A DNA stretch of 64,000 bases from Jaltomata sinuosa (lineage: Eukaryota; Streptophyta; Magnoliopsida; Solanales; Solanaceae), in the NCBI GenBank assembly GCA_003996215.1, contig QJPP01003488.1, positions 186,001 to 250,000 of the forward strand. Reading direction: 5' to 3'. Below the pieces are notes generated by a model that was given only the letters and a program-made list of their open reading frames with translations, was not told where the DNA came from and searched no databases. Made by a program: the position numbers and the translations under genes. Below, piece by piece: positions 11,932 to 23,514 of this stretch (position 1 is the stretch's first letter; each line of letters opens with the position of its first letter).

Positions 11932-13200
11932 CCTCCTCGACGTGCTATGCCTTCCCGAGCCACTCAGAATGTTGTTCCTCCTGTTCTGGTCCCCGATGTC
12001 ACGAATGAGGAGTTCAAAAATTCCATCCATCTGCTAGCCTAGACTTTGGCCACTCAGGCCAATAAGCAGGCTCCTACCCTCATTCATTCTCAAGGTGGGG
12101 TAGCGGCCCGAGTTCGTGACTTCATGTGAATGAACCCACCTGAATTTTGGGGTTCAAAAGTGAGTGAGGACCCGCTCAACATTATTGATGAAGTGAAGAA
12201 GATCTTTGAAGTTATGCATCTGGTTGGGATTGATTGTGTTGAGCTTGCATCCTATCAACTCAAGGATATGGCTCATATTTGGTTCACACAATGGAAGGAG
12301 ACTAGGGTTAGGGACGTGGTCCCCATGACTTGGGAGTGTTTTGAGAGGGCCTTCCGTGATACGTTCTTTTCCCGAGAGTTGAGGCAAGCAAAGGTGGAAG
12401 AATTTGTGAACTTTAGACATAGTTCAATGTCGGTGCAAGAGTATAGTCTGAAGTTCACACAGTTTTTAGGTATGCTCCCTCTATGGTAGCAAACCCGCAT
12501 GACCAAATGAGCAAGTTTATATATGGGGTTTCTGATATGGTGAAGAAAGAGTATAGGTCTGCTTTATTGTTGAGTGATATGAACATTTCCCAACTCATGA
12601 CTCATGCCAATCAGATTGAGGGTGACCAGCTTAGGGAGATGGTAAGGGAGAACAAGAGGGTTAGATTCGAGGGATCAGGTTTTGGTCATCACAGGTCCAG
12701 AGGTGGACATTGCTCTTCTTTCCAGAAGAAGTCATCAGGATCCGTTCATTCTTCTGCTAGTGCTCCTACCCAGGCTCAGAAGCCTCATCATGATCAGGGT
12801 TGTAGAGGAGCTGGTTCTTCTTTCCAGTCAGGGAAGTGTTGCTAAGGGGCCTTCTTTCCCCGTTTATACCAGGTGTGGGAAAAACCACCTGGGAGAGTGT
12901 CATTTGGGCACGGGTGCATGCTATGGGTGTAGACAGACTGGACACTTGCTTAGAGATTTCCCTTCAGCTAAGAAGGGGCAGGGAGGTGGTAGGACTCAGT
13001 CTACCCCAGCAGCTTCAGGAGGTCGACCAGCCCAAAAGGGCACAACTTCTAGTTCTTGTGGTCAGCGCCTGTACCGCCTTTATGCTATGTCCTCTCGTCA
13101 GGATCAGGAGGGTTCCACAGATGTGGTTACTGGTATGTTGAAAGTCTTCTCTTTTGATGTTAATGCTTTATTGGATCCCGGTGCTTCCTTATCTTTGTGA
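11929..13200 (+). pseudogene. E2 gag polyprotein (capsid/nucleocapsid) pseudogene
   Basis: The start M-P-P-R-R at 11929 is typical for this lineage. The capsid core (retrotransposon gag domain) is visible at about 12130-12490, with P-P-E-F-W-G-S, F-E-R-A-F-R-D-T-F-F and S-V-Q-E-Y-S-L-K-F. A frameshift near 12480 and stops (for example near 12041 and 12127) break it. The nucleocapsid knuckle near 12920 reads C-Y-G-C-R-Q-T-G-H-L-L-R-D-F, so the last Cys of CX2CX4HX4C has become Phe. The frame ends with the protease active-site motif L-L-D-P-G-A-S (about 13170-13195) followed by a stop, so gag and protease were one continuous polyprotein. Confidence 0.85.
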
Positions 13201-16200
13201 CCCCTTATATAGCATGAAAATTTGAAGTATGTCCTGAATTACTTTTAGAACCCTTTTGTGTTTCTACTCCTATTAGTGAGTCAGTCATAGCCAAAAGAAT
13301 ACACCAAAATTGCGCTATCTCCGTCCTTCATAGAGTCACTTCAGCAGATCTAGTAGAGTTGGAGATGACTGATTTTGATGTCATTCTTGCCATGGAATAG
13401 ATGTATGCATGTTATGCTTCTATTGATTATCATACTCGGGTTGTCAGTTTCAAGTTTCCTAATGAACCCATTTTATAATGAATAGGTAGATCCCTTGTTT
13501 GAAAGGTCATTTCATATCTTATCTTAAGGCTAGAAAGATGATTTCAAAGAGTTATGTTTATCACATAGTGCGGGTTATGGACACGGAGTCCGAAACCCCA
13601 TCCCTTCAATATGTTCCTCTAGTGAATGAGTTTTAGATGTATTTCCCGATAATTTGCCCGGAGTCCCTCCCGAGTGGAAATAGACTTTGGGATAGATCTT
13701 CTCCCAAATACGAATCCTATCTTTATTCCTCCTTATAGAATGGTTCCTGTGGAACTTAAGGAGTTGAAAGATCAGTTGAAGGATCTTCTTGATAAAGGTT
13801 TCTTCAGGCCTAGCATTTCTCCATGGGGTGCCCCAGTTTTATTAGTTTGAAAGAAAGATGGTTCTCTTAGAATGTGTATTGATTATCGTCAATTGAACAA
13901 GGTCATAATCAAGAATAAATATCCCATTCCTAGGCTTGATGACTTGTTCGATTAGCTTCAGGGTGCTAGTTTCTTTTCAAAGATTATCCTTAGATTCGGC
14001 TATCATCAGCTTCGTGTTAGAAAGTGTGATATTCCAAAGACAGCCTTTAGAACTCGTTATGGCCATTATGAATTTATTGTGATGTCTTTTGGTCTAACGA
14101 ATGCTCCTACAACCTTCATAAATTTGATGAACCACGTGTTCAAATAGTATTTGGATATGTTTATGATTGTTTTCATTGATGACATCCTCATCTACTCTCG
14201 AAGTGAGGAGGAGCATATGACTCACTTGAGGGTAGTGTTGCAAACTCTGAAGGATAGACAGTTGTTTGCTAAGTTTAGCAAGTGTGAGTTTTTGATGTAG
14301 TTTGTTGCTTTTTTGGGTCATATTATGACTAAAGATGGTATTCGGGTTGATTCTTAAAAGGTAGAGGCAGTAAAGAACTGTCCTAGACCTACTTCTATGT
14401 CTGATATTAGGAGCTTTTTGGGTTTGGGTGGTTACTACAGAAGGTTTGTGGAAGGATTTTCTTCCATTGCTACCCTTTTGACCTGATTGACTCAGAAGAA
14501 GGTAAAATTTTAGTGGTCCGACTTGTGTGAGAAGAACTTTCAGGAACTGAAGACTAGATTGACCACCGCTCCAGTGTTAGCTCTACCCAAGGGCTTAGAT
14601 GATTTTATGGTGTATTGTGATGCTTTTAGGATTGGTTTAGGTTGTGTTCTGATGCAGCGTGGTAAGGTGATTGCTTATGCTTCGAGACAGCTTAAGACCC
14701 ATGAGAAGAACTATCCTACTCATGATCTTGAGTTGGCAGTTGTGATCTTTGCTTTGAAAATTTGGAGACATTACTTGTATGGTGTGCATGTGGATGTATT
14801 CACCGATCATAAGAGTCTTCAGTACGTTTTCACTCAAAAGGAATTGAAATTGGGATAAAGGAGATGGCTTGAGCTTTGTATGTATTATGATATGAGTGTG
14901 CTTTACCATCCGGGTAAGTCCAATGTTATGGCGGATGCTTTTAGTAGATTGTCCATGGGAAGTGTAGCTTCTATTGAAGAGGGAAAGAAGGAATTGGTTA
15001 AAGAGGTTCATAGGCTTGCTCGGTTGGGATTTCACCTTATGGACTCGACCAAAGGTGGTGTGATTGTTCCAAATGATTTCGAATCTTCCTTAGTGGCAGA
15101 GGTGAAGGTAAAATAAGACAATGATCTAGTTTTACTTCAGCTTAAGAGTGCAGCTCATTAGAAGTGGGTTGAGGTTTCTCCTAAGGAGGAGATGGTGTGC
15201 TTCTCTACCAGGGTCATTTATGTGTGCCAGATATTGATGGGTTGATACAGCAGATTCTGACTGTGGCTCACAGTTCTACATATTCCATCCATCCGGGTGC
15301 CACCAAGATGTACCGTGATCTACGGGAAGTCTTTTTGTGGAAGAAGGACATAGCCGGGTTTGTGGCTATGTGTCCCAACTGTCAATAAGTCAAGGTGGAA
15401 CATCAAAGGTCGGGTGGAATAATTCAAGATATTGACCTTCCCACTTGGAAATGGGAAGCAATCAATATGGACTTTATTACTGGTTTGCCTTGAACTCGAA
15501 GGCAACATGATTCCATTTGGGTGATTGTCGACCGGATGACCAATTCATCCCACTTCTTGGCTGTTAGATGACAATGTCAGGCTCTACATCTGAGAGATAG
15601 TTTGATTGCATGGTGTCCCCTGCCCATCATTTCTAATAGAGGTCCTCAGTTTAAACCTCAGTTTTGGAAGTCGTTTCAGAAAGGCCTTGGTACTAAGGTG
15701 AAGCTTAGCACAACATTCCACCCTAAGAAAGATGGCCAGACCGAGCGTACTATTCAAATTTTAGAGGATATGTTGAGGCCTTGTGTTATTGATTTTAGAG
15801 GAAATTGGGATGAGAACTTACCTCTTATTGAATTTGCCTACAACAACAGCTTCCACACTAGCATCCAGATGGCTCCGTATGAGGCATTTTATGGCCGGAG
15901 GTGTAGATCTCCTATTGGTTGGTTTGAGGTTGGTGAAGCAGCCTTGATTGGTCCAGATTCTATGCATGAGACCATGGAGAAGGTTTAGCTTATTTGGTAA
16001 AGGTTCAAGACCGCTCAGAGTCGACAATAATCTTATGCGGATGTGAGGAGAAGGGAGTTGGAATTCGAAGTTGACAATTGGGTTTTTCTTAAAGTGTCAC
16101 CTATGAAGGGTGTGATGAGGTTTGGAAAGAAATGAAAGTTTAGTCCCCATTTTATAGGTCCTTACAAGATTTTGAGGATAGTTGCGTATGAGTTGGAGTT

Positions 16201-16498
16201 GCCAACGGAGTTGGAAGCGGTTCATCCAATTTTCCATGTTTCCTTGTTGAAGAAGTGAGTTAGTGATCCGAGATTGATTATTCAATTTGAGGATGTGGGT
16301 GTGAAGGATAGTCTCACCTATGAGGAGGTTTTTGTGGAGATCTTTGATCGTCAGATTCAGAGGTTGAGGAACAAAGAAATTGCTTTGGTGAAAGTCCTTT
16401 GGAGGAATCAGCTTGTAGAAAGTGCTACTTGGGAAGCGGAAGAGGCCATGAAGGCCAAATATCCCCATCTATTCCCTTCCGATTCAGTTGCAGCTTGA
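13201..16498 (+). pseudogene. E2 pol pseudogene: protease end, RT, RNase H, integrase, chromodomain
   Basis: Reading across stops and frameshifts gives, in order, the rest of the protease (to about 13600), reverse transcriptase with F-I-D-D near 14180, RNase H (about 14523-14870, including F-T-D-H-K-S-L-Q-Y), the integrase zinc finger (about 15280-15390) and the integrase core. The core reads S-N-R-G-P-Q-F near 15630, where the catalytic Asp of S-D-R-G has become Asn. The Glu in G-Q-T-E-R-T near 15735 is kept. A chromodomain closes the frame at about 16300-16495. Most stops fit CAG, CAA, CGA or TGG codons altered by C-to-T or G-to-A changes. Confidence 0.88.
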
Positions 16499-16709
16499 GG
16501 TACTAGTTTCCTCCTTAGTATGTCCCTTCAATTTTATTCCATCAATTCCTCTCATGATTATAGTATGCATCCATGTTTTACGAAGTTAGTTTATCATGTT
16601 TTCAAGTTGAGAAGTTCATTTTTTATGTTTACTCTTTGATTTCCTTGTTATGTTGTTGGTTGGGCTGTTTTCTCTGAAGTGTAGTCTCCATTCGAGGATG
16701 AATGATCCC

Positions 16710-16722
16710 AAGGGGGAGATAT
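16710..16722 (+). promoter_or_regulatory. Polypurine tract of E2
   Basis: AAGGGGGAGATAT lies directly before the 3' LTR start and would prime plus-strand DNA synthesis. The preceding word GAGGATGAATGATCCC recurs before the 3' LTR of E6 and, on the minus strand, beside element A. Confidence 0.85.
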
Positions 16723-18862
16723 TGTAACACCCCGGAAACCAATCAAGCTTTTAAACTCAGAACGGGTCAAGTCCATGAGCCGTGGGTGGTTCCATGAGTC
16801 GTGGAAGGGACTCATGATTCTAGTCCTGCAGACCATCCTCAGGTATGAGAAGCACGAGTCAGTTTCACGGTTCGTGGAAGTTTCCATGGGTCATGGAACC
16901 AACCCGTGGAACTCAGACAGAGACGGGCCAAGTTCCCCAGGAATCACGAGTCTAGTCCACAACTCGTAGAAGTTTCTATGAGTCATTCTGTTAACTCGTG
17001 GAACTGGACCTGAGACCAGCCAAGTTCCCAGAACCATACTGGGTTGTACGACTTATGGGAGTTTCCATGAGCTGTCCTATTTAGCCGTACAATATCTTCA
17101 GCAGCCTGGAATTTTGGCTCAGTACCTACGACCCCATTCCACGAGCCGTGATTAGTTCTATGGTCTGTGGAAGGGACTCGTGGAACCTGAAGCTGGGTTT
17201 TTAAGACAGTTTTCTTAATTAATTTGCAGGGGTATTTTAGTCATTACCTACCCTTTTAACTCCTAAGTGAGGTTATTTTGACTATTTCAAGTAGGGTTTT
17301 CACCCTTATTATCATAAGTCTCTTCTATATCCTTCATTCATCTCCCAAAAGGGGAAAATTCTTATCCCAAGCTTCAAGTCTCAAGCTCCAAGTTCAATCC
17401 TCCTAAGCCTTTCCAATTCAAGTGGGTTATCTTCAACCAAGGTATGTGGGTAATCAACAATGGGTTCCTTTCACCCTTGTGCCCAAAACCTCTAATTCAA
17501 ATTTTGATTTCATGATCTTCAAATTAGGGTTCTTATCCAATTGTTATGGGTTTTTGCTAAATATGACCTTTTCATGATTTGATTATGAAATTCCTATTAA
17601 ACTTGCATGATTTCACATGGGGTTTTGCATGTTAACTCTTATTTCATGAATTGAAGTTTAGCCATGGAAATGTCTACCTGCATAAAGTTTAATTGAGTAA
17701 ATTGGGTTTTGATAAGCATGTTCCTTATGGATTTTCAGGCATGTGCATACCCAGATCCTATGATTTTATGAAAGTATATGTTTTATGAAAATTGAACTAG
17801 AGCCATGCAAATTTTACAAGTCATAAAGTATGCAAGTCTTTCCATGCTATGAAGTATGATGCAAGATAAGACACCCGATGTTCTATCAATGCTCATGAAT
17901 TGATTTCAAAACCATAATTGATGAGTAGTATGACGATCCGGGGTATGAAAATATTATGAACAAGTCTGAACAAGTTTGGCATTTGATATGTTATATGTAT
18001 ATGAGCTCATGTCATGTATATATATGTTTTGGGAGTAGTATTTTGCACCGAGTTAAACCAGGTGAGAGTACCCTTAGTACCAGAACTACGTGCCACCGTA
18101 GGTTGCCATTTTGAGGCTTATGATGACCGGATCCTGGTATGAAGTGGTTCTAACGTTGGCCGGTTAGGATAACTCTTTCAGTGTGGGTGCAAGACACTGA
18201 GCTCCATGTAGCTCAGCATGGTTTAATGTCAGTTAACAGAAACTCCCACATGTTTATTTTCAATCTATGAAGTTATATGAATCTATATTATGAAACATAA
18301 GCTTTATTTCATGTTTTATGTTTTATACCTTGATATTTTTATATGGTCCGTCTTTAAGTAACAAGTTCATTCTTCGGCATATTTTAAACTATTTTTATAA
18401 TGATTCATGCATCTCTAACATAATCGGTACATACTATAGTACTGATGCATATCTTATGCTGCATCCTTTGATGATGCAGATTCAGGTGTTCCCTTCCAGA
18501 CACGTGGCTAGAGCTTCTAGGCCACTCTTCTGTCAACTGTTGGTGAGTCCTCTTAGTTCGAGGACTAAATATGTTTTAGTTATGTTGATTTCTTATTTCC
18601 ATACATCGAGGTAGCTAGGGTCTTGTCCTAGCAACTTTTTATATCATGTAGAGGCTTTTCAGACATAGACAGTGTTCGAGTCTCTTTCCGAATCTTATAT
18701 TTCCATTTGACTTGATTACCTATGTATGTGATTCAAGATTTATCTATTATGCCTCCACTTATCTTTGTTATGCTTGAGTATGCTATGGCCAAGGGGTTGG
18801 CTTGGGGCACTTGTGGTCTCAAGTCCCGTGTCACGTCCAGGGGGTAACCTCGAGACGTGACA
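16723..18862 (+). repeat. 3' LTR of E2
   Basis: It starts TGTAACACCCCGG and ends GTGACA, 2140 bp, and keeps both canonical ends. It contains the palindromic word cluster (about 16765-17190), a donor-like AAGGTATGTGGG (17439-17450), the TCCTTTC-loop word (17460-17478) and a small hairpin CTACG/CGTAG (18086-18101). Confidence 0.92.
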
Positions 18863-18867
18863 GAAGA
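18863..18867. repeat. Target site duplication of E2, right (GAAGA)
   Basis: An exact repeat of 9546-9550, directly after the LTR terminal CA. Confidence 0.9.
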
Positions 18868-19472
18868 AGTCTTAATTTGGGTTGGTTGCACGGCATTTGT
18901 GACACTATGTAAATGCCTTGTGTGAAAACACCCAAAACTCACCCTGTTTACAGATTTGGACCTCCGCAGACCAGGATTGATCACCCTAACCTCAGTACAT
19001 CCACTAACAACATCAACTCAGAAAATCTAATCAATATCTGGTTGCCAATTATTGAATATATGAAGATTGCAGGGGAAATTAACGCTAAAAATAGCTTTAT
19101 ATGGGAAGAAACAACATAAAGAAGAAAGGGAGTCAGTCAACAATTTCCCCACAATGGTGGAATTTAAAGATCAAAATCACAAAGACTTATAACTATATGA
19201 GCTCGAAGAGGACTAAACAGATCCTGAGTTGGTAATGGTAAAGAGTAGATCAGAGTTGTACAATGACAATGAATATTGAGAGATGCCGATGGTTTAACCT
19301 GAGAAGAGCTCTAGAAGGCTCTTCATTTCACTTTCCTTTTTCCATTTTGCTTTTCTCTTTTAGATTTTTTCCACTTTTGTTTCTTTTGGGCCTGGTACTG
19401 TTGGATCAGGCTTTGTTTGGCTTTATTTCATTAATAAAATTGGGAATTGGACCCGGCCTTTAATTAAAAAAA
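18868..19472 (+). mobile_element. LINE 3' end with short poly(A) tail
   Basis: This continues the LINE 3' region interrupted by E2. It contains a T-rich stretch (19320-19385), an AATAAAA-like signal (19433-19439) and ends in a run of seven A (19466-19472). Directly after the tail the sequence becomes element B, matching 30784 onward. Short open frames at 18913-19119 and 19263-19463 have no recognisable domain. Confidence 0.6.
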
Positions 19473-21150
19473 CAACCTCAATAAACCCTCCTGACGATAA
19501 TAGAGTCGGCAACTAGGGTAGAAATAGAAAAAGATTATTGTTATGAGTCTGGTACTATACATAATTTCCCAACAATTAATAGGGTTATATACAATAATGT
19601 GGAGCGTGGATCTATCAAAGCATAAAAATAGTGGGAGCAAACACTCAATGTACCTGTCACAACATCTAGTGATGACTCAGAATTTTGATGGTATATTAGT
19701 GCTTAGTGCAATTCTAGCCACTGCCAGAACAAGATGCTCCCTCTCAGCCTCAACCTATACCTACTGAAGTCTAAGACCCACGCTCTACAGGATGTACTAA
19801 GGAAGAAAACCATGTTGCTGATCTGACCCTTTGTCTGGAAATCTGCTTGTCCCTCAATAAGTAATATCTTTGCATATGACCCTCCTAGCCACAAGAATAG
19901 CATGATGTGGAGCCCTGACTGTATCTTCTAGCATGTTCTCTATCATAAGTATCACTGATATAGACTACTTTGGGACCTTGTACTAATGTAAGCCAGACAC
20001 TCCTGAGCTCTCACCCGGACCTAACCACCCCTGGTATTCCAACTTGATACACCGGGACTGTTATGGTGGGGGCCTAGGTGGTCTTCTTGATTACCGAGGT
20101 CTGAAACCACCCTGAGCCTCTATCTGAAACCCTGTGGGCCTAGGTCTCTTCTCTTACTCTCTCTTGACCTATTCATACATATACTATTCATGTCGGGGTC
20201 CCTTTATGTTCTGTGCCATGGCCTAAATCCAAGAGATGTCTACATTATCATTAAGTGCATCTTAAGTACAAACCTTGATATAGTTTGAAGCAAGCCCTCC
20301 CATAAATTGACGTACAAATGCATTGTATCAACAAATGCTGGTGCATATATAGCCAAGGAACCTAATCTCAAGGCATACTCTTGGACACTCATATGGCCCT
20401 GCCAAAGATTTAGAAACTGGTCTACTCAGGCATCTCGTATCTTCTGTGGCAAGTAGTGATCTACGAAGGCCTCTGTTAAAGTGTACCAGGTGGGTGATGT
20501 TGCATCATTCCACCTAGATCTCTCCCAACTCTCGTACCAAAACACTGCTACATCATGCAACCATAATGCTGCTAACTCAACTGACTCACTTGGTGAAACA
20601 TGCATGACCCTAAATATCCTGTGAAGCTAATCTACAAAGTGTTGAGGGTACCCTCTGTGGTCTATTCTTGTATACTCAGAAGGACTCAAGGAAAGGAACT
20701 CTCAAACTTTCGGGCCCTGCAGAAGGTCCAGGTAAATGAGGCGCCACTACTAGTACTGAGTGGCTACTAATTTAGGCAACATATAGACTACACTCCTGAA
20801 ATCCTAATATGTAGGGATAGGAGGAGCTAGAGATATTTTTGGAGGTCATGTAGCTCCTAGCACATCTTGATGTGAAGTTGAAGCTCGTAAGGAATGTGAA
20901 GATGTCTCCCCTACTACCTCCAACTAAACTGCTCCCTGCAGGTGGTTCCCTAGTGGTACCCTCGCCTATGGGTGCATCTGGATTTTGGCTAGCTATTGTC
21001 TAATGAGTCACCGACATTTCTCTTAGTGCAAGCATAAAAGCATTCGTAAGCTGAAGAACGCAAACCTTATGACTCAGCTCTATAGTATGATTTGAGCAAA
21101 AGAAGTGAACTTTTCTGAACAATGTATGTAGCTTACTACTTATAAAATAT
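19473..21150 (-). pseudogene. Element B copy 1 gag/protease pseudogene
   Basis: By alignment with copy 2 (gag frame near 31508-31696 starting M-S-V-Q-E-Y-A-L-R-L) this is the gag region on the minus strand. No long frame survives. The stretch 20244-20631 is nearly identical to 31548-31935, while its flanks are much more diverged. It is truncated at 19473 by the LINE. Confidence 0.6.
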
Positions 21151-21218
21151 GGTGCACAACACATTTATAAACAAGACTCTACTAGACACGGCTTGTAAAC
21201 TCCCTATGATATGACATT

Positions 21219-21234
21219 GCTTTGATACCAAGTT
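21219..21234 (-). promoter_or_regulatory. Primer binding site beside element B copy 1 LTR
   Basis: The minus strand reads AACTTGGTATCAAAGC directly after the LTR terminal GTGACA. It differs from the initiator-Met consensus at one base. Confidence 0.75.
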
Positions 21235-23402
21235 TGTCACGCCCCAAACATGGGGACACAACTGGAACCTGTTGCCAAAACACTTAGGCCCAAGCTGACA
21301 ACCATTTGCCAATGGCGTATAGCAGCCACACGCAATTAACAAAATAAATAAGTACAGTTAGACGTCTCTATAACGGCCCCTCATTATAACAACATTTCAT
21401 TATAATACCCTGATTTTTCTAGAACCAATTTTTCATGTTATATTTTACTTCTCTATAACAATATTCTACCTATAACAATACTGACATTCATTAAAGCAGT
21501 ACACTTTATAAAATTACCCTTCTATAATAGCCATACTCAAATATTATATACTAATATTGAAAGAAATATATTATTTATAAAGTAAAATATTAAAATATTT
21601 ATGGTAGTTATCATTAATGTTATGCACATAGTAAATTTCAAGTAAAAATATCTAAAAGGAAAAAAAAAATATTTATATGATGTCTATCGGTCATGATCCC
21701 AATTTCACGAGGAAAAAGAATATTGATATTTGCCTTTTGTATATTAATACTTTTTCTAATTTGGCATATTTTTTGCATAATGGCTAATGAGATCTAAACA
21801 TCAAATATCACTATATATATATAACAACATCTTTCTATAGCACCCATGAAACCTTCAGACAAACGTTGACACTATAAAGAGGATTGATTGTATATCTCGG
21901 CTTAAAAATCAACCTTTGGCCAGTGAGGCCCCTGTCAACAACTCCACAAAGAAAACAACTACTCCCAACAGTTCATGTAAAGCAATAAGTAGGTAGTGTG
22001 TAAGCCCTATTTGGGCCATCGAGGCCACCATGATATCTAAGAAAGCATAAATGTTATTTGGGCCATCAAGGCCACCAAGATCTCTATACACAAACATAAA
22101 ATAGGTATATACAATATAAACTTGGACAACAGGCATCTAAACTATCAACAACAACAAGGCCCAATTGGCGCAAAAGCTATAACTAATTAACATACAAGGC
22201 CAAAATGGTCACCATAGTACCTATACAACCCAACAGACTAGTCTGCAAGCCTCTATGAATACAATATTTGGTGGAACAGTACCCTAACCTACCCAAAAGC
22301 TATAAACATCAAAATGCAAACCTCTAAGACAATGGAGACCCCTGGAAAGAAAGGAGTCAACCAATCCACTAAAAGCCGGACTATGCTACCTAGAGGATCT
22401 ATCTAATCGTCACTCAGAGCCTACAAGCATGAATGCAGTACCCCTCTACCAATGAGGCATCAGTATGAAATAATATTCTGAGCATGTAAGGTAAACTAAA
22501 AACTGAAATTAAAGTATAAGGACTGAATGGAAAGTACAGGAGTGAACTAGATCGGGTACAACACCTTACCTTCCTACCATAAGACAACATATAAGCATAT
22601 AGCAAACAATAACTTACCTGAACCTCATAAGCCCAACAGTTACAAACAACACACAATCACCATAAGTTCTAACAAGCTTAAAAATTAGCTAAATACCCCG
22701 ATTGGACCCCTTACCTGGAACCAGTGTTACCCTAAATTGAATGTCTGAATATATAGGTTTTGTGAATCAATACAACTCTTTGAATCCATGGTACAATATA
22801 ATTTCTTCCCTATAGGTGCATCTTGCCCGCCCTATAGGTATGGTCTTCCTGGTGCATAGGCATGGTCTTCTTGTCTCGTACGTTTGGTAGAGTAATATAA
22901 TTTCTTTTTCATAAGTATAGCCTGCCCGCCCCATAGGCATGTTCTTCCCAGCCCATAAGCATGGTCTATCAATCAACCCATAGACTCCAAACCCTGCAGT
23001 GTCAGTGTTTGCTGATGCCAAAACAATCTCATAGTCAACAATCATATGATAAAAACATTATAATAATAGCAAATGATCACAATTAACCTCAATATACTCA
23101 TAACATGCCTTTCTAGGTCACTAGTTAAGCAATAAATTATAGGTGATAAATACTTTATCATGCTGTGGTAGCAAACTCAATAGTAAAGGCCATAAGTTGA
23201 ATAACGATGTTATACAAGCTATCACAAGCTTGGGCCTTCAGGGTCATGCCAGAAAACTAAAAAGAAGCCTTAACATACCTTTCAACCGAAGCCCCCAAAG
23301 GAGTCTCTATGAATCTCGACCAACCAATCATAATACAACAAATGTGAGAATTAATACGGCTGCAAGAACGAGCCATAGCCAATCGATAAGGTGTTAATGT
23401 TG
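21235..23402 (-). repeat. LTR of element B, copy 1 (truncated)
   Basis: Its PBS-side end is at 21235 and it aligns with 32541-34720 of copy 2. It stops at about 23400, where a deletion joins it to integrase sequence. It carries a MITE-like insert (21354-21891) and reiterated CCATAGGCATGG-like words (about 22810-22990). A donor-like CCAGGTAAGG is on the minus strand near 22709-22718. Confidence 0.75.
21354..21891. mobile_element. MITE-like insert within the element B LTR
   Basis: An AT-rich 0.54-kb block full of TATAACA words has similar ends in inverted orientation (ACAGTTAGACGTCTCTATAA at 21354 and ACAATCAATCCTCTTTATAG on the other strand at 21891; 13 of 20 agree). It has no coding capacity. 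The same block is in the copy 2 LTR. The target duplication is not clear. Confidence 0.5.
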
Positions 23403-23514
23403 CATGTTCTGAACATCATATGAAGGAATAAACATGTGGGGATATCTAGATTTCATGTCCTCTTCTGCTTCCCACATCATCTCTTTATAGTTCTACCACA
23501 AACTTTAACTGAAG

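Larger units (their letters stand above)
9551..18862 (+). mobile_element. Element E2: complete but decayed Ty3/gypsy chromodomain retrotransposon
   Basis: All structural parts are present in order: 5' LTR (9551-11720), PBS (11721), gag (11929), pol with protease, reverse transcriptase, RNase H, integrase and a C-terminal chromodomain, purine tract (16710-16722) and 3' LTR (16723-18862). It is bounded by a perfect 5-bp duplication, GAAGA. The domain order and the C-terminal chromodomain (L-W-R-N-Q then A-T-W-E) indicate a Tekay/Del-like chromovirus. Dozens of stops and some frameshifts make it non-functional. It is inserted in the 3' region of the LINE described above. Confidence 0.92.

Noticed and set aside
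18913..19463. Two short plus-strand frames after E2
   Set aside because: They fall in the LINE 3' untranslated region, lack domains and are not conserved in the surrounding elements.
21354..21891. TATAACA-rich repeats considered as a replication origin or matrix attachment site
   Set aside because: The ends are inverted repeats and the block recurs at the same place in both B LTRs, so a MITE explains it.
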